Of a DNA stretch of 64,000 nt, positions 60,976 to 64,000 are shown one piece after another. Under the pieces are notes generated by a model. That model was not told the DNA's origin, did no database searches, and worked only from the letters and a program-made list of their open reading frames with translations. Source of the DNA: Chrysoperla carnea (Eukaryota; Arthropoda; Insecta; Neuroptera; Chrysopidae); NCBI RefSeq assembly GCF_905475395.1, contig NC_058339.1, positions 90,034,520 to 90,098,519 of the forward strand, given 5' to 3'. Made by a program: the position numbers and the translations under genes. Numbering within the stretch: the first letter of the stretch is position 1; every line of letters starts with the position of its first letter.

Positions 60976-61228
60976 TTTAATGTTAATTACCTCAGAACTT
61001 TCGACTGAGTGAACCGATTTTGATGATTTTCGAATTTTTTATTAGAAAACTGGTGTTTTCCGTGTGGTCCCATTTTCATTTGGTCCAGTTCTGACCATGG
61101 CATCCATAAGAAAACCACATAAGTCAGTCTCAATATCACACCAACCGATTTCGATGATTCTTTTGTGAGTGACAAATTAGTTAGTGTACTTCAGATTCAT
61201 TAATAATCACAAAATTAAAAAACCGACT
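60976..61228 (+). repeat. Family C repeat, distal part
   Basis: TTACCTCAGAACTTTCGACT, GAACCGATTTTGATGATT, TTAGTTAGTGTACTTCAGAT and AAAAAACCGACT match copies at 7515-7870 and 9779-9960. It begins two bases after family A copy 10 ends. Confidence 0.7.
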
Positions 61229-61244
61229 AAAAACTTAATAAGAT

Positions 61245-61938
61245 GTGTGTCTTTGAAACTAATATGTTTCGTTTGAACCATTTTCCTCGATTGAATTTTT
61301 TTTTATCGAGTTTCAAGCATATGTTAACTTTAAAAACATCCCTGTATACAGATATATATTTCTAATTTGAGTGTTCTTCTAACTTGAAGCTATTTAACTT
61401 CATACAACAGTACTATTGGTGTAGTGTTAGTGATAGAAAGCATTTTACATAATACATCATTTTACCACACAATAAATTTCGATAGATAAACTACTAGGTA
61501 GAGATTCACCTCTCTTCGCAACCTTACCATATCATACTGTTTTAATTCTCATTTCAAAATCATTCATCTCTATAACATTCTAATATATTTATTATTACTG
61601 GGTGTGTAAGGAATATGTGGCAAACAAGATTATTACATTTTAAAATTCAAAATAGAAGAGTATAGGATGAAAATACTGATAGGTTTGAATTTAGTATTAA
61701 TATTATCAAAGATAATAAATGAGATCTATTAAGTATTTAGAAATAAACTTCTATTTTTACCCCAGTATCCTAGATCAATTTTTTTATTATATAAATACGT
61801 ATTTCAACTACCAAGTAGTAATCATCAGTATAAATTAGCTAATCGTATCTACACTTATTGTGTATGTTACTCGTTGCTAATTTGGTAAACATATTGGAAA
61901 GTTCAAAAAGCTCAAAAAGTGGGTAGACTATAATTTTC
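61245..61938. other. Gene-free stretch
   Basis: 61245-61370 is a fragment of the repeat at 39990-40290 (TTTCGTTTGAACCATTTT, TTTCAAGCATATGTTAAC). The rest shows nothing recognisable. Confidence 0.4.
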
Positions 61939-62255
61939 GAAATTGACGAAGTGTACCGGAAATTGCGTCAACAGCAGCCAGCACTGTTCAATAGAAGAGC
62001 TACGATCCTGCTCCATGACAACGACCGTCGCACGTTTCACAAATCATCGTCCGAAAATTAAACGAATTGAGTGTCGAAGTTTTGCTTAACCCACCACACT
62101 CCCCAGACCTCTCGTCAATCAATCGGTAGAACCTTGGCTAATCAAGACCAGACAAAAACGACCTTTGTCGACTTCATCGAATCTGGAGCACCCATTTTAA
62201 TGTCGGCGGAATTAATAAAATTGATACAACTTAATAACAAGGATAGAAATGTATA
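61939..62255 (+). pseudogene. mariner transposase remnant
   Basis: The first frame reads EIDEVYRKLRQQQPALFNRR, then ATILLHDNDRRTFHKSS, matching the mariner (I/F)LLHDNARPH motif with the second catalytic Asp. After a frameshift, NELSVEVLLNPPHSPDLS matches the (E)VL.HPPYSPDL(S/A) motif, where the residue three before the end is normally followed by the third Asp. A further shift gives DFIESGAPILMSAELIKL, like the C-terminal F(F/I)ESR...F...GI..L. N-terminal DNA-binding helices are missing, and frameshifts and stops show it is inactive. Confidence 0.8.
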
Positions 62256-62714
62256 AATCTGTTGTCAAGGTCACGTCTTACAACTTTTCTTTTAGAAAGT
62301 TTTTCATAGCTAGGGATTTCTTTTGTAGGTCTCGATTTAATAATTTCTACACAAACTGAAATATGGTGAAAATCCGTTGATTATATTTGAATAAAAAAAT
62401 TGAATAACAAATGCAAAAATCATTCGATTCAACTTTTGAAAAAACATTGTCGTCCAATGTCCTGAAAAATGCAATATTTAGAGTGAAAGACGACAGATAC
62501 TTTTCAAATTTAGTGTTCTTTTGTTCTTTTCGAAAGTGATCTTTGCTTTAATTCGTCAAATATCCTTTTAGTTGATCATTGTCTTTAACGGATATTCATC
62601 AATTTTTAACCTGTGACATACTTTCAAACTTTCTGGGTTTTCTGATATGAAAATCCTTGGCCATAAAGAAATGTGTGCAGGAAAATGATTGTAATGCACG
62701 ACCATAACTAATTA

Positions 62715-63115
62715 TAGATTTAGGGTTGAAATTATTTGTATATGATGAATTTTGTCATAACTTCATGAATGTAAACGAAAAATAACAAAAAATTTTTTCG
62801 ATATCTACCTTCGTTTATCGATATCTGTCTTGAAGTATCGAAAGCTAAACAATTAAATAATATTTTAAATTTTCGATATTTTGAAAATTACTTCAGGTAT
62901 CGAAAAAATTTATTCTTAATATTCGTATTATATTGCTTGGTTATAATATAATTCACCATCAAAATTGAAAAAAATATTATTTTTAAATTTGTGTCCCCAC
63001 TACCGTGCTCATACATTCTTAATTCGTCGGACACAACGGTTTTTTTTTATTTTCAATAGTTTATTAAGGTTTTAAACTTTTTATCTAAAATTGCCCTGGC
63101 GCTCGTACATCCTTA
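62715..63115 (+). repeat. Palindromic TTTCGATATC repeat, copy 3
   Basis: TTAGGGTTGAAATTATTT, TTTTTCGATATCTACC, GAAAATTACTTCAGGTATCG, then CACTACCGTGCTCATACATT and GGACACAACGG. It is the longest copy, with an extra GTATCGAAAGCTAAACAATT segment shared with copy 1. Confidence 0.7.
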
Positions 63116-63279
63116 AATTGAATTTCCAAAATATACTCAGTTCGTAAGATGTACTAGTTTTTCTGAACGATTCTGTAAATAAATATCTATACATATTACT
63201 TCAATTCCAACACATATACCTACCTATTACTACTATAGTAGTCCCATTGAATTGGTATTCCTTCCACTATTCTGTTTGA

Positions 63280-63591
63280 AAGCTTAAAGCTTTTGATACC
63301 TACACTATACTATTCTACCTTTATTTTAATAAAATATTATTGAAATGGATCCAAAACTTTTACACTATCTGCACTACCATTACTGTTTGGTTGGTTAGTG
63401 TGTTGTATACAACTTATTTTATCAACAAATTGAATGTGGTTACCGCACAGGTAGCCTATCTGTGGTCTGCTTTGACTTTTATGTGGAGATTGATTGTCAA
63501 TCGAAAATTATGTCCAAAATACAAGCAAGGCATTGATGACTTTGTGATAGAAATTTTGTTTTGTGTGTATATGAATGTAAATATTTTATAA
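63280..63591 (+). CDS. Candidate exon or relic of a membrane receptor
   Basis: Open from a stop at 63277-63279 to 63591 without an ATG in the conserved-looking part. It reads ILLKWIQNFYTICTTITVW, then a hydrophobic run VSVLYTTYFINKL, then VAYLWSALTFMWRLIV followed by NRKLCPKYKQGIDDF. Two membrane-like helices followed by a basic segment and (I)DDF resemble the TM1-TM2 region of insect odorant receptors, but no diagnostic motif is present. GATGACTTT|GTGATAG could be a donor. The window ends 400 bases later, so further exons cannot be checked. It may be an exon, a pseudogene fragment or chance. Confidence 0.25.
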   Translation, partial: KLKAFDTYTILFYLYFNKILLKWIQNFYTICTTITVWLVSVLYTTYFINKLNVVTAQVAYLWSALTFMWRLIVNRKLCPKYKQGIDDFVIEILFCVYMNVNIL

Positions 63592-64000
63592 CAACTAATT
63601 GGACTGAGATAAAATAATTTTTATGGATTTCGCTGTCAATTTTATCCTGAAGTTAATACAAATGATCTTTAAAAATTACGCTGGAAATATTTATTATATA
63701 AAAAAAATATTCCTATTTTCTTCCGCTTTTTTGAAGCCATGAAATTTATTTCTGTATATTGATAAAAATTTGAATTGTTGAAAAATCTGACGAAGGGTTT
63801 TGAATGAAATTGCAATATTAACATTTTGTGAATAGCAAATGTTGCATATACATATTAACATTGAAAATGTTAATTCTATAGATTGAAAAGTAAATTAATT
63901 ATAATTTATTTTATAAATTAAATGTTGTACATTACGTTAAAATTTAAACAAAAGTCTGGCGAAGAGTTTTGTAAATATGTTAAGGCGGTATTCTGGTCAA

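Overview
The window looks like an AT-rich insect nuclear chromosome. It has small exons with GT..AG introns, metazoan genes, mariner, Tc1-like and hAT transposase remnants, tRNA-derived SINE sequence, and very many short palindromic (foldback) repeats. I saw no bacterial operon, CRISPR array, prophage or viral gene. The species cannot be named from the sequence alone.

Three genes are well supported. (1) Ocrl, + strand, 22667-29188: 13 exons that join in frame to 846 codons. They encode an OCRL/INPP5B-type inositol polyphosphate 5-phosphatase with PH, 5-phosphatase, ASH and RhoGAP-like parts. (2) mRpL49, - strand, 35328-33700: three exons and 174 codons encoding mitochondrial large-subunit protein mL49. 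(3) A two-exon gene on the - strand, 56234-55551, encoding a 152-residue membrane protein that I cannot name. Two weaker coding candidates are an isolated acidic exon at 6436-6554 and a hydrophobic, chemoreceptor-like reading frame near the right edge (63280-63591).

Layout. 1-22 kb is gene-poor and repeat-rich, with one orphan exon. 22.6-29.2 kb is Ocrl, whose introns hold at least five foldback or MITE-like insertions. 29.2-33.3 kb has two long foldbacks and a tandem array of about 306-bp units. 33.7-35.3 kb is mRpL49 with a tRNA-like hairpin in its large intron. 36-55 kb is repeats, including a dead Tc1/mariner-superfamily transposase, an RTE-like tail and a compound tRNA-derived SINE. 55.5-56.2 kb is the small membrane-protein gene. 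56.4-64 kb is again repeats, with a dead mariner.

The genes show no shared pathway: a phosphoinositide phosphatase of endosomes and Golgi, a mitoribosome protein and an unknown membrane protein. The dominant architecture is repetitive. An unclassified element of about 550 bp, called family A here, occurs ten times with constant ends, and more than a dozen unrelated long inverted repeats surround it. No clearly new biological system is proven. The best candidates are family A with its conserved hydrophobic reading frame, the tandem array whose units each contain an inverted repeat, and an insertion that appears to have duplicated the 5' splice site of Ocrl exon 12.
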